This document shows, in pieces, positions 34,763 through 43,555 of a stretch of DNA of 64,000 nucleotides. The stretch's first letter is position 1; every line of letters begins with the position of its first letter. The stretch is from Micrococcales bacterium (GTDB lineage: Bacteria; Actinomycetota; Actinomycetes; Actinomycetales; Microbacteriaceae). The notes beneath the pieces were generated by a model. It did not search any database. It had not been told where the DNA came from and saw nothing but the letters and a program-made list of their open reading frames with translations. The stretch spans positions 186,001-250,000 of the forward strand of contig JAFKIY010000003.1 in NCBI GenBank assembly GCA_017306245.1. Direction: 5' to 3'. The translations under genes were made by a program, and so were the position numbers.

Positions 34763-35749
34763 GTGAGTACAACAAAGGCTGAGGCGTCGGCCACGGGGAT
34801 GAGCACAGCGGTTCTCGTCGCGATCCTCATCACCGTTCTCGCCTGGGCGAGCGCGTTCGTCGTGATTCGCGGCGTCGGGCAGCACCTGGGAGGGGGCGAA
34901 CTCGCGCTCGGCCGCCTGCTCGTCGGCACGGTCCTGCTGTCCCTGCTGCTCATCCGCCGACCGTGGGTGCGTCCCAACCGCAGAGAGTGGCTGCTCATCG
35001 TCGTGTACGGGGTGGCCTGGTTCGGCGCATACAACGTGACGCTCAACATTGCCGAACACACCCTCGACGCCGGGACGACCGCGATGATCGTGAACATCGG
35101 GCCGATCCTGATCGCCCTCGGCGCCGGAGTTTTTCTTGGCGAAGGCATCCCCAAGTGGCTCGCGATCGGCGCGGGGGTCGCATTTGGGGGAGTGGTTCTC
35201 ATCGGCCTCAGTTCCGGATTCACCGGGCTCGGAAACACTGTCGGAATCCTGTGGGCACTCGCCTCCGCGGTTACCTACACGATCGGGGTGCTGTGCCAGA
35301 AGCACGTGATGCGCCGGATCCCGTCAACGCAAGTCACGTGGCTCGGTTGCGCGATAGGCACCGTAGTGTGCCTCCCGTTTGCCGGTGGGCTCATCGCTCA
35401 AGTGCAGGCGGCACCTGCGCCTGCGGTGCTCGGGGTCATCTATCTCGGCGCTGTGCCGACCGCGCTCGCGTTCACGACGTGGGGCTACGCGCTCTCCAGG
35501 ATTCCGGCGGGGCAGCTGGGCGTTACAACGTACGTTGTTCCCGCCATCGTGATCGTGCTCGGGTTTGTCGCGTTCGGCGAGATTCCGGTACCTCTGGCGA
35601 TCATCGGCGGGATCATTTGCCTCATCGGGGTCGCGCTGTCGAGGCGTCGAACGGGCACGCGCCGCGAGCCCGCGGTGGTGACCGGTCCGGTAGCTGCGGA
35701 GCCCGGCGCGCCCGTGGTTTCCGACGACCACCAAAATCTGTCACAATAG
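34763..35749 (+). CDS. EamA/DMT-family transporter
   Basis: A 328-aa drug/metabolite transporter with ten hydrophobic helices in two EamA repeats: the first opens [20 protein letters not shown], the second includes [21 protein letters not shown] short Arg-rich cytoplasmic tail follows. Such proteins export amino acids or other small metabolites; the substrate is unknown. A hairpin follows the stop codon. Confidence 0.88.
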   Translation: MSTTKAEASATGMSTAVLVAILITVLAWASAFVVIRGVGQHLGGGELALGRLLVGTVLLSLLLIRRPWVRPNRREWLLIVVYGVAWFGAYNVTLNIAEHTLDAGTTAMIVNIGPILIALGAGVFLGEGIPKWLAIGAGVAFGGVVLIGLSSGFTGLGNTVGILWALASAVTYTIGVLCQKHVMRRIPSTQVTWLGCAIGTVVCLPFAGGLIAQVQAAPAPAVLGVIYLGAVPTALAFTTWGYALSRIPAGQLGVTTYVVPAIVIVLGFVAFGEIPVPLAIIGGIICLIGVALSRRRTGTRREPAVVTGPVAAEPGAPVVSDDHQNLSQ

Positions 35750-35779
35750 AGGGTCGAGTCCCGGACTGCCCGACCCTCT
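35748..35779 (+). terminator. Hairpin terminator after the EamA gene
   Basis: AGAGGGTCG (35748-35756) and CGACCCTCT (35771-35779) form a 9-bp stem, with a nested AGTC/GACT. It overlaps the stop codon and precedes the rpsP operon. Only a weak T stretch follows. Confidence 0.55.
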
Positions 35780-35876
35780 AACCGGCTGCCGTGGAATCCT
35801 TCAGAGCTTTCGCCGCGTGTGCCCCTACGCTCACGGCCGGCAGTTCGCCCCAAATACAAAAAATCAATGGAGAATT

Positions 35877-36500
35877 GTGGCTGTAAAGATTCGTTTGAAG
35901 CGCATGGGCAAGATCCGCGCGCCGTTCTACCGCATCGTCGTCGCCGACTCACGCACCAAGCGTGACGGCCGCGTGATCGAAGAGATCGGAAAGTACCACC
36001 CCACCGAAGAGCCTTCGGTCATCGAGATCAAATCCGACCGCGCCCTGTACTGGCTCGGCGTCGGCGCACAGCCCACGGAGCAGGTTGCTGCGCTCCTGAA
36101 GCTCACGGGCGACTGGGGCACCTTCAAGGGCGAAAAGGGCGCGAAGAATTCGGTCAAGCTGGCTGAAGCGAAGCCCGAATTCCAGGCCGACGAGAAGAAG
36201 AAGCCCGTCCTGAAGCCGAAGGCCGAGGCGCCCGCGAAAACGGAGAAGGCTGACAAGGCCGACAAGCCGGAGAAGGCGGCGAAAGCCGAGGAGGCTGCGG
36301 ATGCTGACGCCGCCGCAGACGCGCCGAAGGATGACGTCAAGTCCGAAGAGAAGGCTGACGAGGCCAAGGCTGAAGAGCCCAAGGACGCCGCCAAGGCTGA
36401 GGAGAAGGCTGAGGAGCCCGAGTCAGACGCGAAAGCCGACGACACTGTCGACGAGTCCAAGTCCGACGCTGACAAGCCCGCCGACGACGCCAAGGCCTGA
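35877..36500 (+). CDS. rpsP: Ribosomal protein bS16 with long charged C-terminal tail
   Basis: A 207-aa protein. Residues 1 to about 100 are bS16 ([38 protein letters not shown]). The remaining roughly 105 residues are almost only Lys, Ala, Glu, Asp and Pro (for example [19 protein letters not shown]) and should be disordered. Ordinary bS16 is 80-100 aa; actinobacterial ones are often longer, but this tail is large. GTG start with a GGAGA site. First gene of the rpsP-khpA-rimM-trmD operon. Confidence 0.95.
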   Translation: MAVKIRLKRMGKIRAPFYRIVVADSRTKRDGRVIEEIGKYHPTEEPSVIEIKSDRALYWLGVGAQPTEQVAALLKLTGDWGTFKGEKGAKNSVKLAEAKPEFQADEKKKPVLKPKAEAPAKTEKADKADKPEKAAKAEEAADADAAADAPKDDVKSEEKADEAKAEEPKDAAKAEEKAEEPESDAKADDTVDESKSDADKPADDAKA

Positions 36501-36502
36501 TC

Positions 36503-36739
36503 GTGCTTGCCGCCGCTCTTGAACACCTCGTCAAGGGGATCGTCGATCACCCGGATGAAGTCGAAGTCGTCGCCAAGAATTCGCCGCGAGGCGATGTTCT
36601 CGAAGTGCGGGTGAACCCGGAGGACCTTGGCCGCGTGATCGGCCGATCCGGACGCACCGCGAAAGCTCTGAGAACCCTCGTGACCGCGCTCGCAGACGGT
36701 CGCAAAGTGCGCGTCGACGTGGTGGACACCGATTTCTAG
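36503..36739 (+). CDS. khpA: KH-domain RNA-binding protein KhpA
   Basis: A 78-aa single KH-domain protein with the GxxG loop in RVIGRSGRTAKALRTLV. It sits in its conserved place between rpsP and rimM (GTG start 2 nt after the rpsP stop). In other Gram-positives KhpA pairs with KhpB/Jag and affects cell-division gene expression through RNA binding. Confidence 0.95.
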   Translation: MLAAALEHLVKGIVDHPDEVEVVAKNSPRGDVLEVRVNPEDLGRVIGRSGRTAKALRTLVTALADGRKVRVDVVDTDF

Positions 36740-36770
36740 CAAGGCGGAATCCGAACACACCCGACTTCGG

Positions 36771-37301
36771 GTGGGTCGACTCACCAAGGCGCACGGCCTC
36801 AAGGGAGCGATCAAGATCGAGTTGTACACGGATGACCCGGATCGTCGTTTCGTTCCGGGCGCCGTGTTCTCGTTGCAGGTTCCCCACACATCCGCCTGGC
36901 ACGGAAAGACGCTCGAACTTCTCGAGCTGAAATGGTTCAACTCGCATCCGGTCGCGTTTTTCAAAGGCGTCACGGATCGAACGGCGGCGGAAAGCCTCCT
37001 GAAGGCGATCCTCCTCATCGAGCACGACCCGGCTGAAGCGCCGGAGGAGGAAGACGCCTGGTACGACCATCAGCTGATTGGACTGGCGGTGATGCGCGAC
37101 GGGGCGAAGGTGGGGACCGTGGCGCGACTGGACCATCTCCCTGCCCAGGACCTCCTCCACGTCGAAACGGATGCCGGCGACGTCATGGTGCCGTTCGTGA
37201 AGGCGATCGTCCCGTCCGTGGACATCGCCGCAGGAACCATCACCGTGACGCCGCCCCCCGGGCTCTTCGAACAGCTCCCCGACGACGAAACCGCTCCCTA
37301 A
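36771..37301 (+). CDS. rimM: Ribosome maturation factor RimM
   Basis: A 176-aa 16S rRNA processing factor with an N-terminal barrel ([20 protein letters not shown]) and a PRC-like barrel ([31 protein letters not shown]). The GTG at 36771 falls inside the conserved [11 protein letters not shown] segment, so the true N-terminus is probably a few residues upstream. The only in-frame upstream candidate before the stop is a non-standard ATT near 36732, following khpA with an AAGGCGG site at 36741. Start uncertain. Confidence 0.9.
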   Translation: MGRLTKAHGLKGAIKIELYTDDPDRRFVPGAVFSLQVPHTSAWHGKTLELLELKWFNSHPVAFFKGVTDRTAAESLLKAILLIEHDPAEAPEEEDAWYDHQLIGLAVMRDGAKVGTVARLDHLPAQDLLHVETDAGDVMVPFVKAIVPSVDIAAGTITVTPPPGLFEQLPDDETAP

Positions 37302-37304
37302 GCT
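37299..37304 (+). promoter_or_regulatory. -10 box TAAGCT in front of trmD
   Basis: TAAGCT covers the rimM stop codon and ends 7 nt before the trmD ATG (37312), giving a possible internal leaderless promoter in the operon. Confidence 0.4.
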
Positions 37305-37311
37305 GACTCCC

Positions 37312-38022
37312 ATGCGCATCGACATCGTCACGATCTTCCCGGAGTTCTTTTCCGCGCTCGATGTGTCGCTGCTGGGCAAGGCGCGCGAGTCCGGCCTGAT
37401 CGAGCTTGCCGTCCACGACCTGCGCGATTTCACGCACGATCGGCACCGCAGCGTCGACGACACCCCCTACGGCGGCGGCGCTGGCATGGTCATGAAACCC
37501 GAACCGTGGGGCTATGCCCTCGACAGCATCCTCGATCCGCTCCCTGAGGAGCGCGAAGCGCGTCTCGAAGGGTGCCCGACGATCATCTTCCCGTCGCCCG
37601 CCGGCGAGCTGTTTACTCAGGCAATGGCGCAGGAACTTTCCGCCGAACCTCACCTGATTTTCGGTTGTGGCCGCTATGAGGGCATTGATGAGCGGGTGTT
37701 CGAGTATGCGGCGTCGCGCGCGCGGGTGCGTCTCGTGAGCATGGGCGATTACGTTCTGAATGGCGGAGAGGTAGCGACGATGGCGATGATCGAGGCGATC
37801 GGCCGACTGATTCCCGGCGTGGTCGGCAACCCGCAGAGTCTCGTCGAGGAGTCGCACAGTGACGGGCTGCTCGAATATCCGAGCTACACGAAGCCGGCAG
37901 AGTGGCGCGGACTCGAGGTGCCGCCCGTCCTCCTGAACGGCAACCACGGTGCGATCGCCGCGTGGCGCCACGAGCAGCAGCTCGAACGCACGAGGCGCAT
38001 CCGCCCCGACTTGCTTTCATAA
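37312..38022 (+). CDS. trmD: tRNA (guanine-N1-)-methyltransferase TrmD
   Basis: A 236-aa SPOUT methyltransferase making m1G37 in tRNA. It has the knot region [38 protein letters not shown] and the C-terminal [18 protein letters not shown], all conserved. Length typical. The stop codon lies within the left arm of a very long inverted repeat. Confidence 0.97.
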   Translation: MRIDIVTIFPEFFSALDVSLLGKARESGLIELAVHDLRDFTHDRHRSVDDTPYGGGAGMVMKPEPWGYALDSILDPLPEEREARLEGCPTIIFPSPAGELFTQAMAQELSAEPHLIFGCGRYEGIDERVFEYAASRARVRLVSMGDYVLNGGEVATMAMIEAIGRLIPGVVGNPQSLVEESHSDGLLEYPSYTKPAEWRGLEVPPVLLNGNHGAIAAWRHEQQLERTRRIRPDLLS

Positions 38023-38133
38023 TTCAGGAGGTTGTGTGGCAAAAGTTACCAGGGTGATTGCTTCCGGGGTCTTCTGATCGGGAAACCTCATGCGCCACAC
38101 CACCTCCTGAATTATGAAAGCTAGAAGTCGGGG
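38004..38133. terminator. Very long inverted repeat at the trmD/map convergent junction
   Basis: The left arm (38004-38040) and right arm (38093-38133) pair over about 36 bp with one mismatch and a 3-nt bulge. The best block is CTTTCATAATTCAGGAGG against CCTCCTGAATTATGAAAG. The loop is 52 nt. It starts within the trmD 3' end and stops 1 nt before the map stop codon. It carries the AATTCAGG core shared with the ftsY and smc repeats. Confidence 0.75.
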
Positions 38134-38134
38134 T

Positions 38135-38902
38135 TCAGTGGCGGGCGGTGAGGATGATGGGGCCATCCTTCGTGATCGCGATCGTGTGCTCCGCGTGCGC
38201 TGAGCGGGAACCGTCCAGGCTGCGAAGCGTCCAGCCGTCCGGGTCGGTGAAGATCTGGTCGGTCGTGTGCATGAACCACGGCTCGATCGCGAACACGAGC
38301 CCCGGCTTCAATGGATACCCGCGCCCGGCGCGCCCGTCGTTGGGGACGTGCGGGTCCCCGTGCATCGTGCGCCCGACCCCGTGTCCGCCGAAATCCGTGT
38401 TGATGCCGAGGCCGGCATCCCGGGCAACCGCCCCGATCGCGGCGGACACATCCCCCATGCGTTTGCCCGCCTGCGCGGCGGCAATCCCCGCGGCCAGAGC
38501 ACGCTCGGTCGTCTCGATGAGCGCAAGATCCTCATCGCGCGGCGTGCCCACGACGAGCGAGACCGCGGAGTCGGCAACCCAGCCGTCGACGGACACCGCG
38601 AAGTCAAGGCTCACCAGGTCGCCGTCGCGGAGCACGTAATCGTGGGGGAGACCGTGCAGTGCGGCATCGTTCACCGACGTGCACAGCACCTTGCCGAACG
38701 GCATCGCCCCGAACGACGGGTGGTAGTCGATGTAGCAGCTCTCGGCGCCGCGCTCGCGGATCATCCGGTGGGCGAGTGCATCCAGCTCCAGCAGGTTCAC
38801 ACCCACATCCGCGGCTTCCGACAGGGCGGTGAGAACGCTGGCCACGAAGTGACCCGCCGGTCGCATCGCATCCAACTCGGCGGGCGTTCTCAATTCGATC
38901 AT
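38135..38902 (-). CDS. map: Methionine aminopeptidase, type I
   Basis: A 255-aa M24 metallopeptidase removing N-terminal Met. Substrate His is in ALHGLP, metal ligands Asp in SLDFAVSVDGWVADSA, His in GGHGVGRTMHGDP, Glu in FAIEPWF and in SAHAEHTIAI. ATG 38902 (MIELRTPAELDAM) is the best start; in-frame GTG and TTG lie a few codons upstream. Single gene opposite to the rpsP operon. Confidence 0.96.
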   Translation of the reverse strand: MIELRTPAELDAMRPAGHFVASVLTALSEAADVGVNLLELDALAHRMIRERGAESCYIDYHPSFGAMPFGKVLCTSVNDAALHGLPHDYVLRDGDLVSLDFAVSVDGWVADSAVSLVVGTPRDEDLALIETTERALAAGIAAAQAGKRMGDVSAAIGAVARDAGLGINTDFGGHGVGRTMHGDPHVPNDGRAGRGYPLKPGLVFAIEPWFMHTTDQIFTDPDGWTLRSLDGSRSAHAEHTIAITKDGPIILTARH

Positions 38903-38941
38903 CCAGCCATTCTTCACCAACCTGTGCTAATTCTGTTGTTC

Positions 38942-39358
38942 ATGTGGTTACGGAGAGGGTTCTACTACGCGCAGTTCTGGGCAGTCCCGGTGCTGCCGTT
39001 ATGGCTGCTCATCGGCAGAGGCATCACCATGGGCGGCTCCGGATGGGAACTCCTGTTCCTGCTTCTCGCCGCCCCCGCACTGTCGCTCGCCCTCATCGTC
39101 GTCATGGGGCTCACAATCGCGAGAAAGTCGGTGCGCCGCTCGCGGCTCGTCTCCTGGGTGGATATCGCCGTGCTCACCGTCTGGTACGCGGTGGTCATCG
39201 CGGCCGGACTCTTCTCCAACCCGCTGGTCGCTGTCGGCATGATCGTGTTCACTCTCGCCGCATTCTGGAGTGCGGTGTGGCAGCTCATCGTGGATACCCG
39301 CCACCGGATTTCGCTCGCGTTTGCGGGTTACGATGCGATCACGGTGACATCCCGCTAG
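38942..39358 (+). CDS. Small hypothetical membrane protein, four helices
   Basis: A 138-aa protein with about four hydrophobic helices (around 10-28, 36-58, 75-93, 98-117) and basic loops ([11 protein letters not shown]). I do not recognise the family. ATG 38942 is preceded by a TAATTC -10-like box with 8-nt spacing, so it may be leaderless. It is divergent from map and upstream of rplS. Confidence 0.7.
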   Translation: MWLRRGFYYAQFWAVPVLPLWLLIGRGITMGGSGWELLFLLLAAPALSLALIVVMGLTIARKSVRRSRLVSWVDIAVLTVWYAVVIAAGLFSNPLVAVGMIVFTLAAFWSAVWQLIVDTRHRISLAFAGYDAITVTSR

Positions 39359-39367
39359 AACCGGCGG

Positions 39368-39397
39368 TTGGCGGCATGCCTTCCGGTGTGGCAGAAT
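39368..39397 (+). promoter_or_regulatory. Promoter of rplS (-35 TTGGCG, -10 CAGAAT)
   Basis: TTGGCG (39368-39373) and CAGAAT (39392-39397) are spaced by 18 bp. This gives a leader of about 115 nt before the rplS ATG, containing a GCCCTG...CAGGGGGGC-like hairpin (about 39418-39434) that could allow autoregulation. Confidence 0.5.
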
Positions 39398-39518
39398 TGC
39401 TGTTTGTGCCTGCGCGCAGCCCTGCCACAGGGGGGCCAGCATCCATTCGGCACGAATCTCCTTCCATGCAGTATCCAGCACGCCGTCGACCTGTGGCGAT
39501 TGCAGAGAGCGAACCACC

Positions 39519-39869
39519 ATGCACATCCTCGACTCCGTTGACGCAGCATCGCTGCGAAACGACATTCCGGACTTCCGCGCCGGCGACAACGTGAAGGTCC
39601 ACGTCAACATCGTTGAAGGCACCCGCACGCGTATTCAGGTCTTCCAGGGTGTTGTCATCGGCCGCTCCGGCGAAGGCATCCGCGAGACGTTCTGCGTTCG
39701 CAAGGTGAGTTTTCAGGTCGGCGTCGAGCGCACGTTCCCCGTGCACTCCCCGTCCATCGACCACATCGAAATTGTCACGCGCGGCGACGTTCGGCGCGCC
39801 AAGCTGTACTACCTGCGGGACCTCCGCGGCAAGAAGGCGAAGATCAGGGAAAAGCGCGAAACAAGCTGA
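39519..39869 (+). CDS. rplS: Ribosomal protein bL19
   Basis: A 116-aa protein with the bL19 features [50 protein letters not shown] and [19 protein letters not shown]. Length typical. Followed by lepB, the usual actinobacterial order. Confidence 0.97.
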   Translation: MHILDSVDAASLRNDIPDFRAGDNVKVHVNIVEGTRTRIQVFQGVVIGRSGEGIRETFCVRKVSFQVGVERTFPVHSPSIDHIEIVTRGDVRRAKLYYLRDLRGKKAKIREKRETS

Positions 39870-39900
39870 TTCGTTGGGCCGTCAGGCGTTTGGCAGACCC

Positions 39901-39906
39901 TAGACT
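39901..39906 (+). promoter_or_regulatory. -10 box TAGACT upstream of lepB
   Basis: TAGACT lies 21 nt before the lepB ATG (39928); an AGGGG ribosome site at 39919-39923 follows, so this transcript has a short leader. Confidence 0.5.
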
Positions 39907-39927
39907 TGTGGAGAACTCAGGGGCTTA

Positions 39928-40674
39928 ATGACAACCGCACTATCGCCAACACCGCAGGAATCCTCGGACAAGCGACCGCGCCGCCGCACGCGCGGGATGA
40001 AGATTTTCATCCGCGACATCGTTCTCATACTCATCGCCGCGATCGTAATCTCGGTGGGGATCAAAGCGTTCCTCATCCGGTCGTTCTACATCCCCTCAGG
40101 GTCGATGGAGAACACGCTCCAGATCAACGACCGGATCATCGTCAACGAGCTCGTTCCGAATCTCATTCCCATCGAGCACGGCGACGTCGTGGTGTTCCGG
40201 GATCCGGGCGGCTGGTTGCCCCCGCACGAAACGGTGAACGAGAACTGGTTCGTCACGAGCGTGGACTGGGTTCTGTCCGTCGTCGGATTGAGTGCGCCGG
40301 ACAGCAACGACCACCTGATCAAACGCGTCATCGGACTTCCCGGCGACAAGGTCGAGTGCTGCAACACTTTCGGGCAAATGTCGGTCAACGGCGTGCCGCT
40401 CGGCGAACCGTACCTTAACCTTCCGAAGGGCGTCACGAAAGCATCCGGTACCGACTTCAGCGTCACCGTCCCGAAGGATTCCCTGTGGGTAATGGGCGAC
40501 AATCGCTACGATTCGGCGGACTCCCGCTACAACACCAACAAACCCGGCAAGGGCTTCGTGCCGATCGAGAACGTGGTCGGCCGCGCGTTCCTGGTGAGCT
40601 GGCCGATCGACCACTGGGCCTGGCTCGACAACTACCCCACCGTTTTCGCGGGCGTGGAGGATAAAGGCCAGTAG
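39928..40674 (+). CDS. lepB: Signal peptidase I
   Basis: A 248-aa type I signal peptidase with one N-terminal membrane helix (about 29-48). Catalytic Ser 59 is in YIPSGSMENTL and Lys 132 in HLIKRVIGLPGDKV, with box E VMGDNRYDSADSR. It cleaves signal peptides outside the membrane. It is followed immediately by rnhB (stop and ATG adjacent). Confidence 0.96.
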   Translation: MTTALSPTPQESSDKRPRRRTRGMKIFIRDIVLILIAAIVISVGIKAFLIRSFYIPSGSMENTLQINDRIIVNELVPNLIPIEHGDVVVFRDPGGWLPPHETVNENWFVTSVDWVLSVVGLSAPDSNDHLIKRVIGLPGDKVECCNTFGQMSVNGVPLGEPYLNLPKGVTKASGTDFSVTVPKDSLWVMGDNRYDSADSRYNTNKPGKGFVPIENVVGRAFLVSWPIDHWAWLDNYPTVFAGVEDKGQ

Positions 40675-41337
40675 ATGGCTGTCGCAGACCCCACATTGGC
40701 GCTCGAACACGAGTTGTTCGCCGCCGGGGCGCGGTTCGTCATCGGATGCGACGAGGTGGGCCGCGGCGCGATCGCCGGTCCGGTGGCGGTCGGAATGTGC
40801 GCTATCGACACCACCGTGAGCGCAATGCCCGAAGGGCTGCGTGACTCCAAAATGCTGAGCGAAAAGCGCCGGGAAGCGCTTGCTCCGCGCGCCACGGCAT
40901 GGGCGCGGCACTCGGCGGTCGGGCTCGCCAGCGCCGAAGAAGTGGATCGCCTGGGCATCACCGCCTGCCTCGGCCTCGCGGGGAAACGCGCACTCATTTC
41001 GCTCCACGAATCCGGCGTCCGCATCCTGGAGAGCGTTGTGCTCCTCGATGGCCGCCACGACTGGTTGAACCCCGCGCTGGCCAGCCCGGTCCCCGTGCGC
41101 ACCCGGGTCAAGGCGGATCGGGATTGCGCATCCGTGGCTGCGGCATCCGTGATCGCGAAGGTTCATCGCGATCACCTCATGATCGAATCGGATGCGACGG
41201 AGCCCGGGTATGGGTGGAGCGGCAACAAAGGATACGGTTCGGCCGGCCACTTCGACGCGATCGAACGGCTGGGCGCCGCGAGCATCCACCGCCTGACCTG
41301 GTTGAAGCCCCCTGCAACTCCCCATGAGACAGCCTAG
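40675..41337 (+). CDS. rnhB: Ribonuclease HII
   Basis: A 220-aa RNase H2 that removes ribonucleotides from DNA. The active-site Asp-Glu is in GCDEVGRGAIAGPV, with further acidic residues in VVLLDGRHDWL and VKADRDCASVAAAS. Length typical. Its ATG directly abuts the lepB stop codon. Confidence 0.95.
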   Translation: MAVADPTLALEHELFAAGARFVIGCDEVGRGAIAGPVAVGMCAIDTTVSAMPEGLRDSKMLSEKRREALAPRATAWARHSAVGLASAEEVDRLGITACLGLAGKRALISLHESGVRILESVVLLDGRHDWLNPALASPVPVRTRVKADRDCASVAAASVIAKVHRDHLMIESDATEPGYGWSGNKGYGSAGHFDAIERLGAASIHRLTWLKPPATPHETA

Positions 41338-41340
41338 GAT
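41335..41340 (+). promoter_or_regulatory. -10 box TAGGAT in front of the DUF2469 gene
   Basis: TAGGAT spans the rnhB stop codon and ends 9 nt before the ATG at 41350. Confidence 0.45.
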
Positions 41341-41349
41341 TGACAGGAC

Positions 41350-41673
41350 ATGGACGAGGAAGATTTCGAAGACTACGACCGCGAGGTTGAGCTGGCGTTG
41401 TTCCGTGAATACCGGGACGTCGTCGGTCAGTTCCGCTATGTCGTGGAGACGGAGCGTAGGTTCTATCTGGCAAACGAGGTTGAGCTCGTGCGGCAGGAGA
41501 CGGAGCACGATTTCTACTTCGAACTCACCATGAGTGACGTGTGGGTGTGGGACGTCTACCGCTCCGACCGCTTCGTGAAGTCGGTGCGCGTGCTCACGTT
41601 CAAGGACGTGAACGTCGAGGAGTTGAGCTCGAAGGAGCTGGAACTTCCGAAGGAACTCGCCCTCGACGAATAG
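41350..41673 (+). CDS. DUF2469 protein
   Basis: A 107-aa acidic protein (MDEEDFEDYDREVELALFRE; ANEVELVRQ; YFELTMSDVWVWDVYR). The family is restricted to actinobacteria and almost always follows rnhB, as here. Function unknown; its constant link to rnhB suggests a role in nucleic-acid or translation housekeeping. Confidence 0.93.
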   Translation: MDEEDFEDYDREVELALFREYRDVVGQFRYVVETERRFYLANEVELVRQETEHDFYFELTMSDVWVWDVYRSDRFVKSVRVLTFKDVNVEELSSKELELPKELALDE

Positions 41674-41745
41674 CCGCCCCTAGCCACTCACGGCCGCTGC
41701 CCGGCCATGCCCGAACCCTCAGCACCCCTGACAAGGAAGTCTCTC

Positions 41746-43164
41746 GTGGAACCCACCGCCTTCGAGCGTTCAGTCCCCGCCGAACACATCATCGACGAAT
41801 CCCTCGCCGGCTCCGTGCTTTCGCCATTCTGGCTCGATGATGTCGACGCGCGGCGGTGGCCTCGCTACAACGACGTGCAGAACTACGACCTTGTGGTCGT
41901 TGGCGGAGGATTCGCCGGGCTGTGGACCGCGCTCATGGCCAAGCAGCGGGATGCGTCGACGCGGGTCGCCTTGCTGGAGGCGAATCAGATCGGCTGGGCG
42001 GCATCCGGGCGCAACGGCGGTTTTTGCGAGGCAACGCTCACGCATGGCGAAGTGAACGGTGCGCGGCGGTTCCCGAAAGAGCTTGAACTGCTCGATCGGC
42101 TGGGGATGCAGAACCTTGACGAAATCGAACAGACCGTGTGGGAGCTCGGCCTCGACTGCGACTTCGAACGCACGGGTGCGGTCGCTGTGGCCGTCGAGCC
42201 GCACCAGGTGGAGTGGCTTGAGGAGGACAAGGACGCCGCCCACGTGAAGTTCTTCGACGAGAAGCGGATGCAGGAGGAGATCGCGTCGCCCACGTACCTC
42301 GCAGGGCTGTGGGGCACGCGCGACACGGCGATGGTGCACCCGGGCAAGCTCTCGCACGAGCTGGCGCGCGCCTGCCACGAGGCCGGCGTGGACCTGTTCG
42401 AGGACTCACCGGTGTTGAGGCTGGACAGCAAGCGGCGCGGGCCGATCATGGTGCGCCTTGGCACCGGGGACATCCGGGCGAAGCGGGTCGCGCTGGCCAC
42501 GAATGCGTTCCCTTCGCTCCTGAAGCGCTACCGCTGGCACACCGTGCCGGTTTACGATTACGTGCTCATGACGGAGCCGCTCACGGATGCCCAGCTCGAG
42601 TCGATCGGGTGGAAGAACCGTCAGGGCGTGGCCGATCTGGCCAACCAGTTCCACTACTACCGGTTGTCGAAGGACAACCGCATCCTGTTCGGCGGGTACG
42701 ACGCCGTGTACCACTACGGCGGGAAGATCAAGCCGGAGTACGAGGATCGGCCGGAGTCGCACCGGCGGCTCGCGAGCCACTTCTTCACGACGTTCCCGCA
42801 GCTGGAGGGCATCAGGTTCACGCACCGTTGGGCCGGCGTGATCGACACGTGCAGCCGGTTCACGGCGTTCTTCGGGCACGCCCGCGGCGGCCGCGTCGCG
42901 CACGTTGCCGGGTTCACGGGGCTCGGGGTTGCGAGCACGCGGTTCGCGGCGAACGTCATGCTCGACCAGTTGTGGGGCCTGAAGACCGAGCGCACGGAGC
43001 TGAAAATGGTGAAGTCGCTGCCGATCCCGTTCCCGCCGGATCCGATCGCGTGGATGGGCGTCGAGGTGTCGAAGTGGGCGATGAACCGCGCCGACCATAA
43101 GCGCGGCAAGCGCAACTTCGTGCTCCGCACGCTGGATGCCCTCGGACTCGGGTTCGACTCGTGA
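41746..43164 (+). CDS. FAD-dependent amino-acid/amine oxidoreductase (PuuB/DadA-like)
   Basis: A 472-aa DAO-fold flavoenzyme. The FAD-binding motif is DLVVVGGGFAGLWTALMA, followed by GWAASGRNGGFCEATL and the C-terminal GFTGLGVASTRFAANVM. Closest in layout to gamma-glutamylputrescine oxidases and other amine oxidases; the substrate is not readable. GTG 41746 has an AAGGAAG site 8 nt upstream; an upstream ATG at 41707 lacks one. It overlaps the cupin gene by 4 bp, so the two act together. Confidence 0.85.
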   Translation: MEPTAFERSVPAEHIIDESLAGSVLSPFWLDDVDARRWPRYNDVQNYDLVVVGGGFAGLWTALMAKQRDASTRVALLEANQIGWAASGRNGGFCEATLTHGEVNGARRFPKELELLDRLGMQNLDEIEQTVWELGLDCDFERTGAVAVAVEPHQVEWLEEDKDAAHVKFFDEKRMQEEIASPTYLAGLWGTRDTAMVHPGKLSHELARACHEAGVDLFEDSPVLRLDSKRRGPIMVRLGTGDIRAKRVALATNAFPSLLKRYRWHTVPVYDYVLMTEPLTDAQLESIGWKNRQGVADLANQFHYYRLSKDNRILFGGYDAVYHYGGKIKPEYEDRPESHRRLASHFFTTFPQLEGIRFTHRWAGVIDTCSRFTAFFGHARGGRVAHVAGFTGLGVASTRFAANVMLDQLWGLKTERTELKMVKSLPIPFPPDPIAWMGVEVSKWAMNRADHKRGKRNFVLRTLDALGLGFDS

Positions 43165-43529
43165 GCGGGGTTCTGTCCGGACAGAATCGCGACTTCAGCG
43201 AGGGCGCGGAAGTGAACGCTGTCGAACTGGAGCTCCTTCATTCGCCGGTCCCCGCAGAGCAGGTGCTTGAAGGCGCGCCGACGGTGAGCGCCGCCGTGCT
43301 CGGTGAGTTCGAGGGCAGGGAAGTAGGAGTGTGGGAGCTCACGCCGGGAACAGTCACCGATGTCGAAGCCGACGAACTGTTTGTCGTGGTCTCGGGCGCC
43401 GCGACCGTCAATTTCCTCGATGAGGATCGTCTCGAGCACCTGGCACCGGGGTCCGTCATGCAGCTTAAGGCTGGGCAGCGCACAGTGTGGACAGTGACGG
43501 AGACCCTCCGCAAGGTTTACATCGCCTGA
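43161..43529 (+). CDS. Cupin-domain protein (DUF861/Cupin_3 type)
   Basis: A 122-aa single-domain cupin with GVWELTPGTVTDVEADELFV, VVVSGAATVNF and WTVTETLRKVYIA. The metal-binding His residues of catalytic cupins are mostly replaced (Thr/Asp/Glu), so sensing or stabilising is as likely as catalysis. GTG start overlaps the oxidoreductase stop (GTGA). Such cupins often accompany amine or polyamine oxidase genes. Confidence 0.8.
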   Translation: MSGVLSGQNRDFSEGAEVNAVELELLHSPVPAEQVLEGAPTVSAAVLGEFEGREVGVWELTPGTVTDVEADELFVVVSGAATVNFLDEDRLEHLAPGSVMQLKAGQRTVWTVTETLRKVYIA

Positions 43530-43555
43530 GTGCACAGGACTTCGCTGACTACTCA

